From positions 62,001 through 126,000 of the forward strand of contig NZ_BDJL01000001.1 of assembly GCF_001950325.1 (NCBI RefSeq): a DNA stretch of 64,000 bases. Direction: 5' to 3'. The notes beneath the pieces were generated by a model. It made no database searches and was not told the DNA's origin. It saw only the letters and a list, made by a program, of their open reading frames with translations. Below are positions 32,996 to 42,362 of this stretch, one piece after another. Within the stretch, counting starts at the first letter, position 1. Each line of letters starts with the position of its first letter. This DNA is from Carboxydothermus islandicus. GTDB taxonomy: Bacteria; Bacillota; Z-2901; Carboxydothermales; Carboxydothermaceae. A program made the position numbers and the translations under genes.

Positions 32996-33835
32996 ATGGC
33001 GGTATTAAAAAATTTTCGCCTGGAAACCGAACCGGTTTTACGGATAATCCTGGAATTTGACCAGAAACCTTCTCTCAAATCTTTTACCCTGAAAAATCCT
33101 TATCGGGTTGTCCTTGATATTGCCAAAGTCCGGGGGGTAAGCAAGAAGGAAGTACCGGTTAAAAAATATAAGATAAAGGAAGTACGGCTGGCACAATACA
33201 AGCCAGAGGTTTTACGTTTGGTGATTGAGGGCGAAGAAGAGTTAATGTACGGGGTCAGGGTAAACGGCGAACAGGTTATTTTAGAAGTGTGGGCCAAACT
33301 TTTAGATGGAGAAAAAATTGTTCTCGATCCCGGCCATGGTGGGAAGGACCCTGGGGCGATAGGAGCTGGAGGTATTGCTGAAAAAGAAGTTACCTTAAAG
33401 CTTGTCCTTGCTGGAAAAGACCTGGTGGAAAAGTTAGGCGGCAAGGTGGTATTAACCCGGGATAAAGACATCTTTGTACCGCTGCCCCAGCGGGTGAAAA
33501 TTGCCAACAGTTCGGAAGCCCGGGCTTTTATTTCGGTTCACTTAAATGCGGCTACCGACTCTACCGCCCGGGGGATTGAGACCTATTTTAAAGCAGGGCG
33601 GGAGGACAGCGAAAGCCTGGCCGCTAAACTGCAAAAGCAGCTAATCAATGAATTTGGCTTTAAAGACCGGGGGCTTAAGACCGCTACCTTTTATCTCATT
33701 AAAAACGTGCGCCTGCCGGCGGTTTTGGCGGAAATTGGCTTTATCACCAATCCCGAGGAAATAAAAATAGTAAATTCTTCTGACGGCTTATCGCGTTTTG
33801 CCCGGGCTTTGGCCAAAGCGCTCCTAAAATCTTGA
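32996..33835 (+). CDS. N-acetylmuramoyl-L-alanine amidase (AMIN + Amidase_3)
   Basis: A 279-aa protein: an AMIN-like beta domain (residues 5-95), then an Amidase_3 zinc domain with IVLDPGHGGKDPGAIG (His ligand), EKEVTLK (Glu), FISVHLNAA (His) and catalytic LAEIGFITNPEE. It cleaves the amide between MurNAc and L-Ala. Unlike most relatives it has no signal peptide under the ATG 32996 start, and no upstream in-frame extension with a membrane span is apparent. It may be released by lysis or act in a special compartment. Confidence 0.88.
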   Translation: MAVLKNFRLETEPVLRIILEFDQKPSLKSFTLKNPYRVVLDIAKVRGVSKKEVPVKKYKIKEVRLAQYKPEVLRLVIEGEEELMYGVRVNGEQVILEVWAKLLDGEKIVLDPGHGGKDPGAIGAGGIAEKEVTLKLVLAGKDLVEKLGGKVVLTRDKDIFVPLPQRVKIANSSEARAFISVHLNAATDSTARGIETYFKAGREDSESLAAKLQKQLINEFGFKDRGLKTATFYLIKNVRLPAVLAEIGFITNPEEIKIVNSSDGLSRFARALAKALLKS

Positions 33836-33881
33836 CAACTTTTTAACATTTCCCTGAAATCTTTTTAAAACCCTCCGGTTA

Positions 33882-33911
33882 TGATATAAATGAAAGCTCC
33901 AACAGGAGCTT
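33882..33911 (+). promoter_or_regulatory. Extended -10 promoter and 5' stem-loop
   Basis: TGATATAAA forms an extended -10 element with no good -35. AAGCTCC/GGAGCTT (33894-33911) would lie at the very start of the transcript, a position where stem-loops often protect mRNA. No T-run follows, so it is not a terminator. Confidence 0.4.
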
Positions 33912-33937
33912 AAAAATTAACCTGGAGGGTGAACAAA

Positions 33938-34753
33938 GTGAAAAAAGAATGGGGTAAAAAAGTTATAGCGGGAGCTGCCATCGTAGGTTTACTTGTGGCT
34001 GCCGCCCCGGCAGTTTTTGCGGCCACCACTAATGATGGCAGTACCTCAACTACCACAAAAATAGTTGAAACCTACCGTGGATTTGGCAAACATTTTGGCA
34101 GGGCCTTTGGCGGCATGATGGACAATGTAGCCAGGTTTTTAGGAATTGATGTTTCAACCTTAATTAACGAACGGCACAGCGGTAAAACATTAGCCCAAAT
34201 TGCCAAAGAAAAAGGTAAATCGGAAGAGGAACTGGTAAATTACTTAGTAGAGCAAAAGAAAGCCCAGATTAACCAGCTTGTGAAAGACGGAAAAATAACT
34301 CAAGCGCAGGCTGACCTAATGCTACAAAATATAACCGAACGGACCAAGCTAATGGTCAACAGCACCATGCCAGGGCCCAAAGGCTTTGGCCACCGGGGCG
34401 GATTGGGGGTTACCCCTGATGAATTAGCAAGCTTCTTGGGAATTGATGTCAACACCTTAATAAGTGAACGGCAAAAGGGCAAGACATTAGCTGAGATTGC
34501 CAAAGCTAAAGGGAAAACTGAGACTGAGCTAATAAACTTTATCGTCACCAAAGAAAAAGAAAAGATTAACCAGCTGGTAAAAGACGGCAAAATAACCCAG
34601 GCCCAGGCAGATAACTTCTTAAAGAACATTGAAACCCGGGTTAAAAACATGGTCAACAACACCATGCCCGGACCCAAAGGCTTTGGCTTTAAGGGTATGG
34701 GTGGTAGAGGTGGCCATGGTATGGGTTTTGGCCCCGTTACTCAAATTCAATAA
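33938..34753 (+). CDS. Secreted protein with two tandem repeats (DUF2680/YckD-like)
   Basis: A 271-aa protein with a signal peptide (cleavage after VFA near 29). Two copies of a segment of about 100 residues follow, each with FLGIDV.TLI, GKTLA.IAK.KGK, KINQLVKDGKITQAQAD and N.TMPGPKGFG. The end is rich in Gly, His and Met. I take GTG 33938, 8 nt after GGAGGG. The downstream two-component genes may sense or regulate it, in the manner of CpxP/ZraP-type accessory proteins; that is inference. Confidence 0.75.
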   Translation: MKKEWGKKVIAGAAIVGLLVAAAPAVFAATTNDGSTSTTTKIVETYRGFGKHFGRAFGGMMDNVARFLGIDVSTLINERHSGKTLAQIAKEKGKSEEELVNYLVEQKKAQINQLVKDGKITQAQADLMLQNITERTKLMVNSTMPGPKGFGHRGGLGVTPDELASFLGIDVNTLISERQKGKTLAEIAKAKGKTETELINFIVTKEKEKINQLVKDGKITQAQADNFLKNIETRVKNMVNNTMPGPKGFGFKGMGGRGGHGMGFGPVTQIQ

Positions 34754-34781
34754 AATAATTTAAATATAAAATATAATCTTT

Positions 34782-34813
34782 AAAAACCTTACCTTAACGG
34801 GTAAGGTTTTTTT
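34782..34813 (+). terminator. Terminator after the secreted repeat gene
   Basis: AAAACCTTACC pairs with GGTAAGGTTTT, with a seven-T run in the descending arm. Confidence 0.88.
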
Positions 34814-34885
34814 ATGTTTGGATTTCTTTATACGTTTGTAACAAAATACTGGTATAATAACTAAAAAAACGATGGAGAGGGTTTT

Positions 34886-35596
34886 ATGGCCAGAAAAATT
34901 TTAGTGGTTGATGATGAGCCGAAAATTGTTACCATGATAAAAAGTTACTTACTTAAAGAAGGTTACGAAGTAATTTCCGCTTTTAACGGCCGGGAAGCGC
35001 TTAATTTATTTCACATTGAAAAGCCTGATTTAATGGTGCTGGATTGGATGATGCCGGAAATGAGTGGCATAGAAGTTTTAAGGGAAATAAGAAAGGAAAG
35101 CCAAATCCCCATCATCATGCTCACGGCAAAGACCGAAGAGGTGGATAAGTTAATTGGTTTTGAGTTAGGCGTTGATGATTATGTGATAAAACCCTTTAGT
35201 TTAAGAGAACTCTCAGCGAGAATAAAAACTATTTTAAAGCGCCTGGAAGCAAAAACAAAAGTAGATGAGATAGTAAAGACCGCAGGAGACTTAACCCTTT
35301 ATCCCGATAAGCGCGAAGTTTTTTTAAAAGGAAAACCTCTTGATTTAACGCCCACTGAATTCAAGCTTTTAGAAGCATTAATGAAAAACCCCGGCAAAGT
35401 TTATAGCCGGCTTGAACTGTTAGAATATGCTATTGGGGAAGCTTACGAGGGGTACGAAAGATCTATTGACACACATATTAGCAATCTTCGGAAAAAAATC
35501 GAAAAAGACCCGGCAAATCCGGAATACATCCTAACGGTCTTTGGAGTAGGTTACAAACTAAAACCCAGGGGAGAAAAAGATGAAAATCACGGTTAA
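34886..35596 (+). CDS. OmpR-family response regulator
   Basis: A 236-aa regulator. The receiver domain (residues 1-120) has the acidic pair near 9-10 (VVDDEPK), the phosphorylation Asp in LMVLDWMMPEMSG near 53 and the Lys in VIKPF near 103. The C-terminal winged helix (about 135-230) has DLTPTEFKLLEALMKNPGKV and VYSRLELLEYA-like segments. It is translationally coupled to the kinase gene, which starts 16 nt before its end. Confidence 0.95.
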   Translation: MARKILVVDDEPKIVTMIKSYLLKEGYEVISAFNGREALNLFHIEKPDLMVLDWMMPEMSGIEVLREIRKESQIPIIMLTAKTEEVDKLIGFELGVDDYVIKPFSLRELSARIKTILKRLEAKTKVDEIVKTAGDLTLYPDKREVFLKGKPLDLTPTEFKLLEALMKNPGKVYSRLELLEYAIGEAYEGYERSIDTHISNLRKKIEKDPANPEYILTVFGVGYKLKPRGEKDENHG

Positions 35597-36926
35597 AATT
35601 ATCGCGGCGCTATTAATAGTAGCAGTATTATCGGTTTTAGTTACTTCCTTTTTTGCGGTAAAGGAAATCAGCGATTCTTTTGATTTTTACGTAAAACAAA
35701 ATGTTAGTGCCCGGGCCAATGTAATGTTAAGCTACATTGGGGAACTTTATATTGCTGGAGGCTGGGAGGCTGTCCAGGCGGGACTGCAGATGGCCCATGG
35801 GAGGAGAGCTGGAGGTCCTAGAGGTCCTGGCGGTCCCCGGCAGGAAAGGATAATAATTACTGCCCCCGATGGCACCGTAGTTGTGGATAACAACTGGGAA
35901 TACCTCGGTCAGAAGGAGAAAGATCTTCCGTTAAAAAATGGGCAGGAAATTTATTTAAACGGCCAAAAAATTGGCACCCTTTATTATCAGCCCTTTACCG
36001 TCTACGGCCTTTTAGAAGAAAGTTTTATCAGTTCGGTAAAAAAGGCCAATTTCTTCGGCGGACTTTTAGCGGTAGCGGTAGCTCTGGTCCTTGGTTTTTT
36101 CCTATCCCAGCGTTTGCTTGCTCCCCTTAAAGCTTTAATAGCCGTGGTGGCCAAGTTTAGCAGTAAAAATCTGCACTTAAGGGCACCGGAAACGAGCAAC
36201 GATGAATTCGGGGAGCTGGCCAGAGCTTTTAACAGGATGGCCGAAGCCCTGGAGAGGAACGAAAAGTTACGCCGGCAGATGATTGCCGATATTGCTCATG
36301 AATTAAGAACCCCCCTTTCTATTTTGCAGGGAAATTTTGAACTACTGCTGGAGAAAGTTATTGAGGCGGATGAGGAAACCCTTCATTCCCTGGCAGAAGA
36401 AGTAAAGCGTTTGTCCCGTCTGGTGGAGGAGCTAAGAGAACTCTCCCTGGCGGAAGCGGGGGAACTTAAAATTTTACCGGTAGAAGTTGATGTAAATCAA
36501 TTTTTCTCGGAGGTGGCGGCTCCTTTTACATCTTTGGCGGAAGCAAAAAGCATCAGTTTTGAAACTACTTTACCGGGTAAAGGAAAAAAATACACCTTTG
36601 ATCCTGATCGGATAAAACAGGTGGTATATAACCTTTTAACCAATGCCTTTCAATACACCGGTGAGGGAGGCAAGGTTAAACTTGAGGTTAAGCTTTTGCA
36701 TAGAAAACTTTTAATAGAGGTTACCGATACCGGTCCGGGGATTCCCCCGGAAGATTTGCCGTACATTTTTGAGCGGTTTTACCGGGGGGAAAAGTCACGT
36801 TCCAGAGCTACCGGCGGTTCCGGCCTGGGCCTGGCAATTGCCAAAAGCCTGGTAGAAGCCCACGGCGGCAAAATTTGGGTCGAAAGCACCGAAGGCCAAG
36901 GCACCACCTTTAAAGTAGTAATTTAG
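35580..36926 (+). CDS. Membrane sensor histidine kinase
   Basis: A 448-aa kinase: first membrane helix about 6-28, an extracytoplasmic sensor of about 125 residues with a Gly/Pro/Arg patch (RRAGGPRGPGGPR), second helix near 160-180, HAMP domain, HisKA with ADIAHELRTPLSIL (phosphorylated His), and HATPase with NLLTNAFQYT, DTGPGIPPEDLPYIFERF and GGSGLGLAIAK. It pairs with the response regulator. The ligand is unknown; the secreted repeat protein upstream is a candidate partner. A REP-like element begins exactly at its stop codon. Confidence 0.95.
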   Translation: MKITVKIIAALLIVAVLSVLVTSFFAVKEISDSFDFYVKQNVSARANVMLSYIGELYIAGGWEAVQAGLQMAHGRRAGGPRGPGGPRQERIIITAPDGTVVVDNNWEYLGQKEKDLPLKNGQEIYLNGQKIGTLYYQPFTVYGLLEESFISSVKKANFFGGLLAVAVALVLGFFLSQRLLAPLKALIAVVAKFSSKNLHLRAPETSNDEFGELARAFNRMAEALERNEKLRRQMIADIAHELRTPLSILQGNFELLLEKVIEADEETLHSLAEEVKRLSRLVEELRELSLAEAGELKILPVEVDVNQFFSEVAAPFTSLAEAKSISFETTLPGKGKKYTFDPDRIKQVVYNLLTNAFQYTGEGGKVKLEVKLLHRKLLIEVTDTGPGIPPEDLPYIFERFYRGEKSRSRATGGSGLGLAIAKSLVEAHGGKIWVESTEGQGTTFKVVI

Positions 36927-36985
36927 GGACAGTCCCTAAAATTATACTTAAAGTATAGTAAAAAGAACCGTCCCTGCTTTTATAC
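36926..36985. repeat. REP-like GGGACAGTCCC element, copy 2
   Basis: GGGACAGTCCC (36926-36936), 6 nt, TATACTTAAAGTATA (36943-36957), then AAAAAGAACCGTCCC. The first arm, spacing and central 15-mer equal those of copy 1 at 3120; the third arm has diverged. The first G is the last base of the kinase stop codon. Confidence 0.8.
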
Positions 36986-37014
36986 TTGCCAGGTAAAGTT
37001 GGGTGTGCTATAAT
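36986..37014 (+). promoter_or_regulatory. Sigma-A promoter of rpmE
   Basis: TTGCCA, a 17-nt spacer and a perfect TATAAT, 38 nt upstream of the rpmE start. The -35 begins inside the border of the REP-like element (TATACTTGCCA). Confidence 0.8.
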
Positions 37015-37051
37015 TTACTTTGTGTTAATATTGGAAAATGGGGTGATATAA

Positions 37052-37249
37052 ATGAAACCTGGCATTCATCCGGAATACGGCAAAGCACGGGTTGTTTGTG
37101 CCTGCGGCGAGACTTTTGAAACCGGTTCTACGAAAAAAGAGATCCGGGTTGAAATATGTTCCAAGTGCCATCCTTTCTACACCGGTTCGCAGCGGACGAT
37201 AGAAGCCCGGGGTCGTGCTGAGCAGTTTAAGAAAAAGTACGGTCTCTAA
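37052..37249 (+). CDS. rpmE: Ribosomal protein L31 (bL31, zinc type)
   Basis: A 65-aa protein starting MKPGIHPEY with the zinc ligands CAC and CSKC ([20 protein letters not shown]), hence the C+ form used when zinc is adequate. GGGGTGA precedes ATG. It has its own promoter and terminator. Confidence 0.97.
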   Translation: MKPGIHPEYGKARVVCACGETFETGSTKKEIRVEICSKCHPFYTGSQRTIEARGRAEQFKKKYGL

Positions 37250-37252
37250 GAC

Positions 37253-37286
37253 AAAGCAGAGCATCTTTGGCTCTGCGTTTTTTTTA
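37253..37286 (+). terminator. Terminator of rpmE
   Basis: GCAGAGC pairs with GCTCTGC around ATCTTTG, followed by GTTTTTTTT. Confidence 0.9.
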
Positions 37287-37302
37287 GAAATGGGGAGAGA
37301 GG

Positions 37303-38169
37303 ATGAAGTTTAACTACGGCGGACAGGCGGTTATAGAAGGAGTGATGATGCGCGGCCCGGAAAAGTGGGCTGTGGCGGTCAGAACTCCTTCGGGTAAAAT
37401 TGTCATTGAAGAGCGCCCCTTAGCTTCGGCGCTAAATACTCCATTTTTTAAGCTACCTTTTATCCGGGGATTGGTAGCATTGTACGATGCCCTGGTTTTG
37501 GGAATTGAGGCGCTGGTTTATTCCGCCAACCAGGCAGTAGAGGAAGAAGGGGAAAAGCTAAGTAAAAGTGAGCTTGGCCTATCCATGATTTTAGCCTTTG
37601 CCGTAGGTATTGGCCTTTTTGTGGTATTACCTACCTGGGCAGCCCACGCTTCAGCCCCAGTTATAAAAGCGTACTGGGCGCAAAACCTGGTCGAGGGAAT
37701 TATCCGGGTAATTTTATTTTTCCTTTACGTCTGGGCCATAGGTCGCATGGAAGATATTGAGCGGGTGTTTGCTTATCACGGTGCGGAACATAAGACCATC
37801 CACGCTTACGAAGCCGGGGATGAGCTAACGGTAGAAAGGGTCAGGAAGTATACTACCCTGCATCCCCGCTGCGGGACGAGTTTTCTTTTAATTGTAATGA
37901 TTGTCAGCATTCTCATTTTCTCTTTATTAGGGGACCAAAACCTCCTTTGGCGCATTTTAAGCCGAATCCTTTTAATTCCGGTGGTTGCCGGGGTAAGTTA
38001 CGAAGTGTTAAAAGGGTCGGCGAAAATTAGCCATACCCTTTTGGGGAAAATCCTGACGGCGCCGGGACTTTGGCTGCAAAAACTTACCACCCGGGAGCCG
38101 GATGACAGCATGCTGGAAGTAGCCATCACATCGTTAAAAGCGGTAATAAAAGATGAGGTGAAGAGCTAA
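37303..38169 (+). CDS. yqhQ: DUF1385 membrane protein (YqhQ)
   Basis: A 288-aa protein beginning [23 protein letters not shown], the DUF1385 hallmark. Three or four membrane helices follow (about 90-115, 125-150, 195-235), with the conserved [18 protein letters not shown] and [11 protein letters not shown] between them. The conserved His/Cys set suggests metal binding, but function is not known. Its stop overlaps the prfA start by 1 nt. The rpmE-yqhQ-prfA-prmC order is widespread in Clostridia. Confidence 0.92.
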   Translation: MKFNYGGQAVIEGVMMRGPEKWAVAVRTPSGKIVIEERPLASALNTPFFKLPFIRGLVALYDALVLGIEALVYSANQAVEEEGEKLSKSELGLSMILAFAVGIGLFVVLPTWAAHASAPVIKAYWAQNLVEGIIRVILFFLYVWAIGRMEDIERVFAYHGAEHKTIHAYEAGDELTVERVRKYTTLHPRCGTSFLLIVMIVSILIFSLLGDQNLLWRILSRILLIPVVAGVSYEVLKGSAKISHTLLGKILTAPGLWLQKLTTREPDDSMLEVAITSLKAVIKDEVKS

Positions 38170-39245
38170 TGTTTGACAAGTTGGACCAGTTAGAAGAAAA
38201 ATATGAAGAACTTTCCCGGTTAATTTCGGACCCGGAAGTGATTGCCGATACCCAAAGATGGCAGGGATACGTTAAAGCCCATGCGGAAATTGAAGAGATC
38301 GTCCAGGTTTACCGGGAATACAAGAAAACCGTAAAGGAAATAGAAGATGCGGAAAGGATGCTGGACGAGAAGCTTGACCCGGATTTCCGGGAGCTGGTGC
38401 AGAGCGAACTGCATGATTTAAAGGAGCGGCGGGAAGAACTGGAAGCAAAGCTGAAAATTCTTCTTCTTCCCAAAGACCCCAACGATGAGAAAAACGTTAT
38501 TATGGAAATTCGAGCTGGTGCCGGTGGGGAAGAAGCGGCGCTTTTTGCCGGTGACCTCTTCAGGATGTATTCTAAATATGCCGACCGGATGGGCTGGAAG
38601 GTAGAAATTATGGACAGCCACCCTACCGACCTCGGTGGGTTTAAAGAAGTTATTTTTACCATTGAAGGTAAGGGAGTTTATTCCCGGATGAAGTTTGAAA
38701 GCGGTGTTCACCGGGTCCAAAGGGTTCCCACCACCGAATCCGGCGGCCGCATTCACACCTCCACCGCGACGGTGGCGGTGCTTCCTGAAGCGGAAGAAGT
38801 GGAAGTGGAGATAAACCCCAACGACCTGCGGATCGATGTCTTCTGCTCTTCGGGGGCAGGTGGTCAGCATGTCAACAAGACCGAATCGGCGGTGCGCATT
38901 ACCCACATCCCTACCGGTATTGTGGTAACCTGCCAGGACGAAAAGTCGCAGCATAAAAACAAAGAGCGGGCGATGAAAATACTCCGGGCCCGGCTTTTGG
39001 ACAAAGCCCGGCAGGAGCAGGAAGCGGAGCTGGCTTCCGCCCGGAAATCCCAGGTGGGTACCGGAGACCGCAGCGAGCGGATCAGGACCTATAACTTTCC
39101 GCAAAACCGGGTTACAGACCACCGCATTGGCTTAACCCTCCACCGCCTGGATGCGGTTTTGGAAGGGGATTTGGACGAAATTATCGATGCCTTAATTACC
39201 AACGATCAGGCGGAACGGTTAAAGCAGGTGGATGGTAATGCCTGA
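38169..39245 (+). CDS. prfA: Peptide chain release factor 1
   Basis: A 358-aa release factor with the stop-codon recognition region including [20 protein letters not shown] and the GGQ catalytic motif in [14 protein letters not shown], plus [15 protein letters not shown] at the domain start. The PxT anticodon-like motif (RVPTTE) shows RF1 (UAA/UAG). The following prmC gene methylates the Gln of GGQ, and the two overlap by 8 nt. Confidence 0.98.
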   Translation: MFDKLDQLEEKYEELSRLISDPEVIADTQRWQGYVKAHAEIEEIVQVYREYKKTVKEIEDAERMLDEKLDPDFRELVQSELHDLKERREELEAKLKILLLPKDPNDEKNVIMEIRAGAGGEEAALFAGDLFRMYSKYADRMGWKVEIMDSHPTDLGGFKEVIFTIEGKGVYSRMKFESGVHRVQRVPTTESGGRIHTSTATVAVLPEAEEVEVEINPNDLRIDVFCSSGAGGQHVNKTESAVRITHIPTGIVVTCQDEKSQHKNKERAMKILRARLLDKARQEQEAELASARKSQVGTGDRSERIRTYNFPQNRVTDHRIGLTLHRLDAVLEGDLDEIIDALITNDQAERLKQVDGNA

Positions 39246-40095
39246 AACCCTCCGGGAGGCTCTCCTCTGGGCTAAAAACCGGTTAACCTCTGCGGGTATT
39301 GAAATGCCGGCTTTGGATGCGGAACTTTTATTGGCCCATGTGCTTGGTATTAGCCGGGTGGCGATTTACACCAGGCCCGAGCGGGTTTTATCGGAGTACG
39401 AATGGGAACGGTTTGTGGACCATGTCGAAAGACGAGCTTCCCGCATTCCCTTGGCGTACCTTATCGGCAAAAAGGAGTTTTACGGCCTTGACTTTTTCGT
39501 AACTCCGGAAGTGTTAATCCCCCGGCCGGAAACGGAGCTCATGGTGGAAGAGGGTATTAACTTTTTACGCCAGTACCGGGGATTAAAGCTGGTCGCCGAT
39601 GTCGGGACCGGCTCCGGAGCGGTGGGGGTAGCACTTGCCTGCCATATTCCCCTGGGACTCTTTTTTCTCCTGGATATTTCGGAAGAAGCATTAAAAGTTG
39701 CCAGGGTTAATGCCCACCACCACAGAGTAGATGAGCGGGTGATTTTGGGACACGGGGATTTGTTAGAGCCCCTTTCCAAACTCGATTTTAGCGGTAAATT
39801 TTCGTTAATTACCGCCAATTTACCCTACATTCCAACGGCCGAACTTTCCACCCTCATGCCGGAGGTGCAAAAGGAGCCGCAAATTGCCCTGGACGGGGGA
39901 GAGGATGGCCTGATCCTTTACCGCCGCCTTTTACCCGAAGCCCATAAGCTCTTGGCGGAAGATGGGGTAATGCTACTGGAGATTGCCCCGTACCAGGCAA
40001 AAGCCATTACCGCCGAGGCGGAAAAATTATACCGGGTGGAAATAAAAAAAGATTTAGCCGGACATGACCGGCTGGTAATTTTACGGAAGAAATAG
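39238..40095 (+). CDS. prmC: Release factor glutamine methyltransferase
   Basis: A 285-aa SAM enzyme with the N-terminal substrate-binding helical domain, [31 protein letters not shown] (SAM) and a catalytic loop that reads ANLPYIPT instead of the common NPPY. It N5-methylates the GGQ Gln of release factors. ATG 39238 is 8 nt after AGGTGG; ATG 39232 is possible. It is coupled to prfA. The NLPY variant should keep the key Asn and Tyr. Confidence 0.95.
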   Translation: MPETLREALLWAKNRLTSAGIEMPALDAELLLAHVLGISRVAIYTRPERVLSEYEWERFVDHVERRASRIPLAYLIGKKEFYGLDFFVTPEVLIPRPETELMVEEGINFLRQYRGLKLVADVGTGSGAVGVALACHIPLGLFFLLDISEEALKVARVNAHHHRVDERVILGHGDLLEPLSKLDFSGKFSLITANLPYIPTAELSTLMPEVQKEPQIALDGGEDGLILYRRLLPEAHKLLAEDGVMLLEIAPYQAKAITAEAEKLYRVEIKKDLAGHDRLVILRKK

Positions 40096-40096
40096 T

Positions 40097-40136
40097 TTAA
40101 AACCGCCGGGGCTAAAAAGGCCCGGGCGGTTTTTTT
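40097..40136 (+). terminator. Terminator after prmC
   Basis: AAAACCGCC with GGGC pairs with GCCCGGGCGGTTTT with one mismatch, followed by a long T-run. Confidence 0.92.
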
Positions 40137-40285
40137 GCAAGTACTTTTTCGCTGATGAAAGTTTATAATATATTTTACATAAATTTTAACGGAATTTTAA
40201 GAAAACTTGCCGGAAAAACTTAATTGAAGTAAGATATTGTATATGAAAACTCTCCGAAAAAATATAAGTAACAAAAGGAGTTTCC

Positions 40286-41314
40286 ATGGAAACAAAAATT
40301 TTTAAGGTAAACCCGGAAAACCCGGAGCAAAATATTATTAATGAAGCGGCGGAATACATAAAAAATGGGGAGTTAGTAGCTTTTCCCACCGAAACGGTTT
40401 ACGGTTTGGGAGCCGATGCCTTTAACCCTGCGGCGGTGTTAAAAATTTTTGCCGCCAAGGGTCGCCCACAGGATAACCCATTAATTGTTCATATAGCCAG
40501 GCACGAAGACATTTACAGGGTAGCCGCCGGGGTTGACCTTCGGGTGCAAAAACTTATGGAAAAATTCTGGCCCGGGCCTTTAACTTTAGTTTTGCCCCGC
40601 CGGGAAGAACTTCCGGGGGTGGTTTCCGCTGGCCTTCCTACCGTTGCCGTAAGACTTCCGGACCATCCGGTGGCGGTGATGCTGATCGAAGCGGCCCAGA
40701 CTCCCATTGCCGCTCCCAGTGCCAACCGTTCCGGTCGGCCAAGCCCTACTTCTCCGGAACATGTCCTTGACGATTTATCCGGAATTATTCCGGTAATTTT
40801 AGCCGGAGGGAACTGCCGCGTAGGGGTGGAGTCCACGGTATTGGACTTAACGGTAACTCCACCGGTGATCTTAAGACCCGGCGGAATAACTCCGGAAATG
40901 CTGGAGGAAGTTATCGGAGAGGTCCGGTACTTTAATGCCAAAGACGTAGACGTTCCCAGGGCACCGGGGATGAAATATCCCCATTATGCTCCCAGAGCGC
41001 CTGTGTATCTGGTAAAAACTCCCGAGGAAATTTGGAAGCGGGCGCAGGAGCTGGGGGCAGCCGGTAAAAATGTGGGGCTTTTAATATCTAAAGAAACTAA
41101 AGAGCAGTATTTTCCGAACTACACGCCAAACCTTTTAGTTTTGGGGAGTAAGACTGATCCTTCAGAGCTTCTCCGTAATTTATACAAGAAGCTAAGGGAA
41201 TTTGACCAAAGGGACGTAGAACTAATTCTGGCGGAGGTCTATCCCGAAGAAGGACTATATTTAGCTTTAATGAACCGGTTAAAGAAAGCTGCGGCTGGCA
41301 GGTATCTATCTTAA
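40286..41314 (+). CDS. tsaC: L-threonylcarbamoyladenylate synthase (Sua5/TsaC)
   Basis: A 342-aa protein of the long Sua5 type: a YrdC domain (residues 15-205, with LVAFPTETVYGLGADAF, KGRPQDNPL, APSANRSGRPSPT and GVESTVLDL) and a C-terminal Sua5 domain (about 225-340, PGMKYPHYAPRAP). It makes threonylcarbamoyl-AMP for t6A in tRNAs that read ANN codons. The SD AAGGAG is weakly complementary to an upstream AAACTC (6 bp). It begins a compact run of housekeeping genes. Confidence 0.95.
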   Translation: METKIFKVNPENPEQNIINEAAEYIKNGELVAFPTETVYGLGADAFNPAAVLKIFAAKGRPQDNPLIVHIARHEDIYRVAAGVDLRVQKLMEKFWPGPLTLVLPRREELPGVVSAGLPTVAVRLPDHPVAVMLIEAAQTPIAAPSANRSGRPSPTSPEHVLDDLSGIIPVILAGGNCRVGVESTVLDLTVTPPVILRPGGITPEMLEEVIGEVRYFNAKDVDVPRAPGMKYPHYAPRAPVYLVKTPEEIWKRAQELGAAGKNVGLLISKETKEQYFPNYTPNLLVLGSKTDPSELLRNLYKKLREFDQRDVELILAEVYPEEGLYLALMNRLKKAAAGRYLS

Positions 41315-41329
41315 CGCAGGAGGTAATAA

Positions 41330-41872
41330 ATGAGCCTTTGGGAAATTTTTTTACTGGCGGTTGCCCTTGGCACCGACTCGTTCTCCCTGTGTGTTGGGCT
41401 GGGAATGGGGAAAATAAAACGAAAAGAAATTATCGCCCTGTCTTTTACGGTACTGGTGTATCATATTGTGATGCCGGTTCTTGGCTGGTTTGCTGGAGAT
41501 TTAACCGGAAGGTTTTTGGGAAAAGTAGCTACCTATATTGGTGGAGCCATCCTTATCTATCTTGGTTACAAAATGATCAGACACGGAATTTCCCGGGATG
41601 AGGAACTACCGCGCGTAACATATAACCTGGTAGGGCTTTTACTTATCGGCCTTTCGGTGAGCATGGATGCTTTGTCGGTAGGCTTTACCCTGGGTACGGT
41701 AAAGGTAAACCTGTGGTTTGTGGCGCTAATTACCGGCGTTGTTGCCGGCGTTATGACCCTTTCCGGCCTTTGGCTGGGCCGGAGGGTAAGCAAGGTGTTT
41801 GGTGATCGGGCCCAGATTGTCGGAGGGCTTATTTTACTCTTAATTGCCGGGAAGCTTCTTTTCAGGGGGTGA
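41330..41872 (+). CDS. mntP: Putative manganese efflux pump MntP
   Basis: A 180-aa polytopic protein with the duplicated MntP motif: [14 protein letters not shown] near residue 13 and [16 protein letters not shown] near 110, the acidic residues of which bind Mn2+. It exports manganese at high concentration. AGGAGGT precedes ATG; it lies 15 nt after tsaC. No Mn riboswitch is visible. Confidence 0.92.
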   Translation: MSLWEIFLLAVALGTDSFSLCVGLGMGKIKRKEIIALSFTVLVYHIVMPVLGWFAGDLTGRFLGKVATYIGGAILIYLGYKMIRHGISRDEELPRVTYNLVGLLLIGLSVSMDALSVGFTLGTVKVNLWFVALITGVVAGVMTLSGLWLGRRVSKVFGDRAQIVGGLILLLIAGKLLFRG

Positions 41873-41882
41873 GCCAGGGAAA

Positions 41883-42362
41883 ATGAACGTTTTATTTGTT
41901 TGTACCGGAAACACCTGCCGAAGTCCCATGGCCCAGTATTTATTTAACAAGATTGTAGCGGAGAAGGGTTTACCTCACGAAGCACTGTCCGTCGGCCTGT
42001 TTGCCTTTGATGGGGACCCTGCTTCGGAAAATGCGGTAATTGCTATGCGGGAAGAAGGGATTGATCTATCGCCCCATAAAGCTACCCGGATTTTTGCCGA
42101 AATTACCCAGCAGGCAGATTTAATACTCACCATGGGGAAAGGACATAAGGAAGCTCTTTTACAGCTTTATCCCGACCTTGAAAATAAAGTATACACTTTA
42201 AAGGAATATGTGGGCGAAGAGGGAGATGTGGCCGATCCTTTTGGTGGAGATATTGAGGTTTACCGGCAAACCGCTCAGGAATTAAAGGAGTTAATCCAAA
42301 AATTAATAGCCAGATTGGAAAAGGAAGGGGCTGAAAAGGGTGAAGATAGCCATCGGGGCTGA
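41883..42362 (+). CDS. Low-molecular-weight protein phosphatase (YwlE-like)
   Basis: A 159-aa LMW-PTP: catalytic P-loop VCTGNTCRSPMA at residues 5-16 and the general-acid loop VADPFGGD near 118. The Thr in CTGNTC is the residue that in YwlE favours phosphoarginine over phosphotyrosine. It lies 10 nt after mntP, and its end overlaps rpiB by 23 nt. The tsaC-mntP-ywlE-rpiB-glyA order is a known Firmicute gene neighbourhood. Confidence 0.93.
   Translation: MNVLFVCTGNTCRSPMAQYLFNKIVAEKGLPHEALSVGLFAFDGDPASENAVIAMREEGIDLSPHKATRIFAEITQQADLILTMGKGHKEALLQLYPDLENKVYTLKEYVGEEGDVADPFGGDIEVYRQTAQELKELIQKLIARLEKEGAEKGEDSHRG

Noticed and set aside
38418-39122. Long antisense open frame across prfA (234 codons)
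   Set aside because: It lies wholly opposite a clear RF1 gene, has no SD or family motifs, and its composition follows from prfA codon bias.
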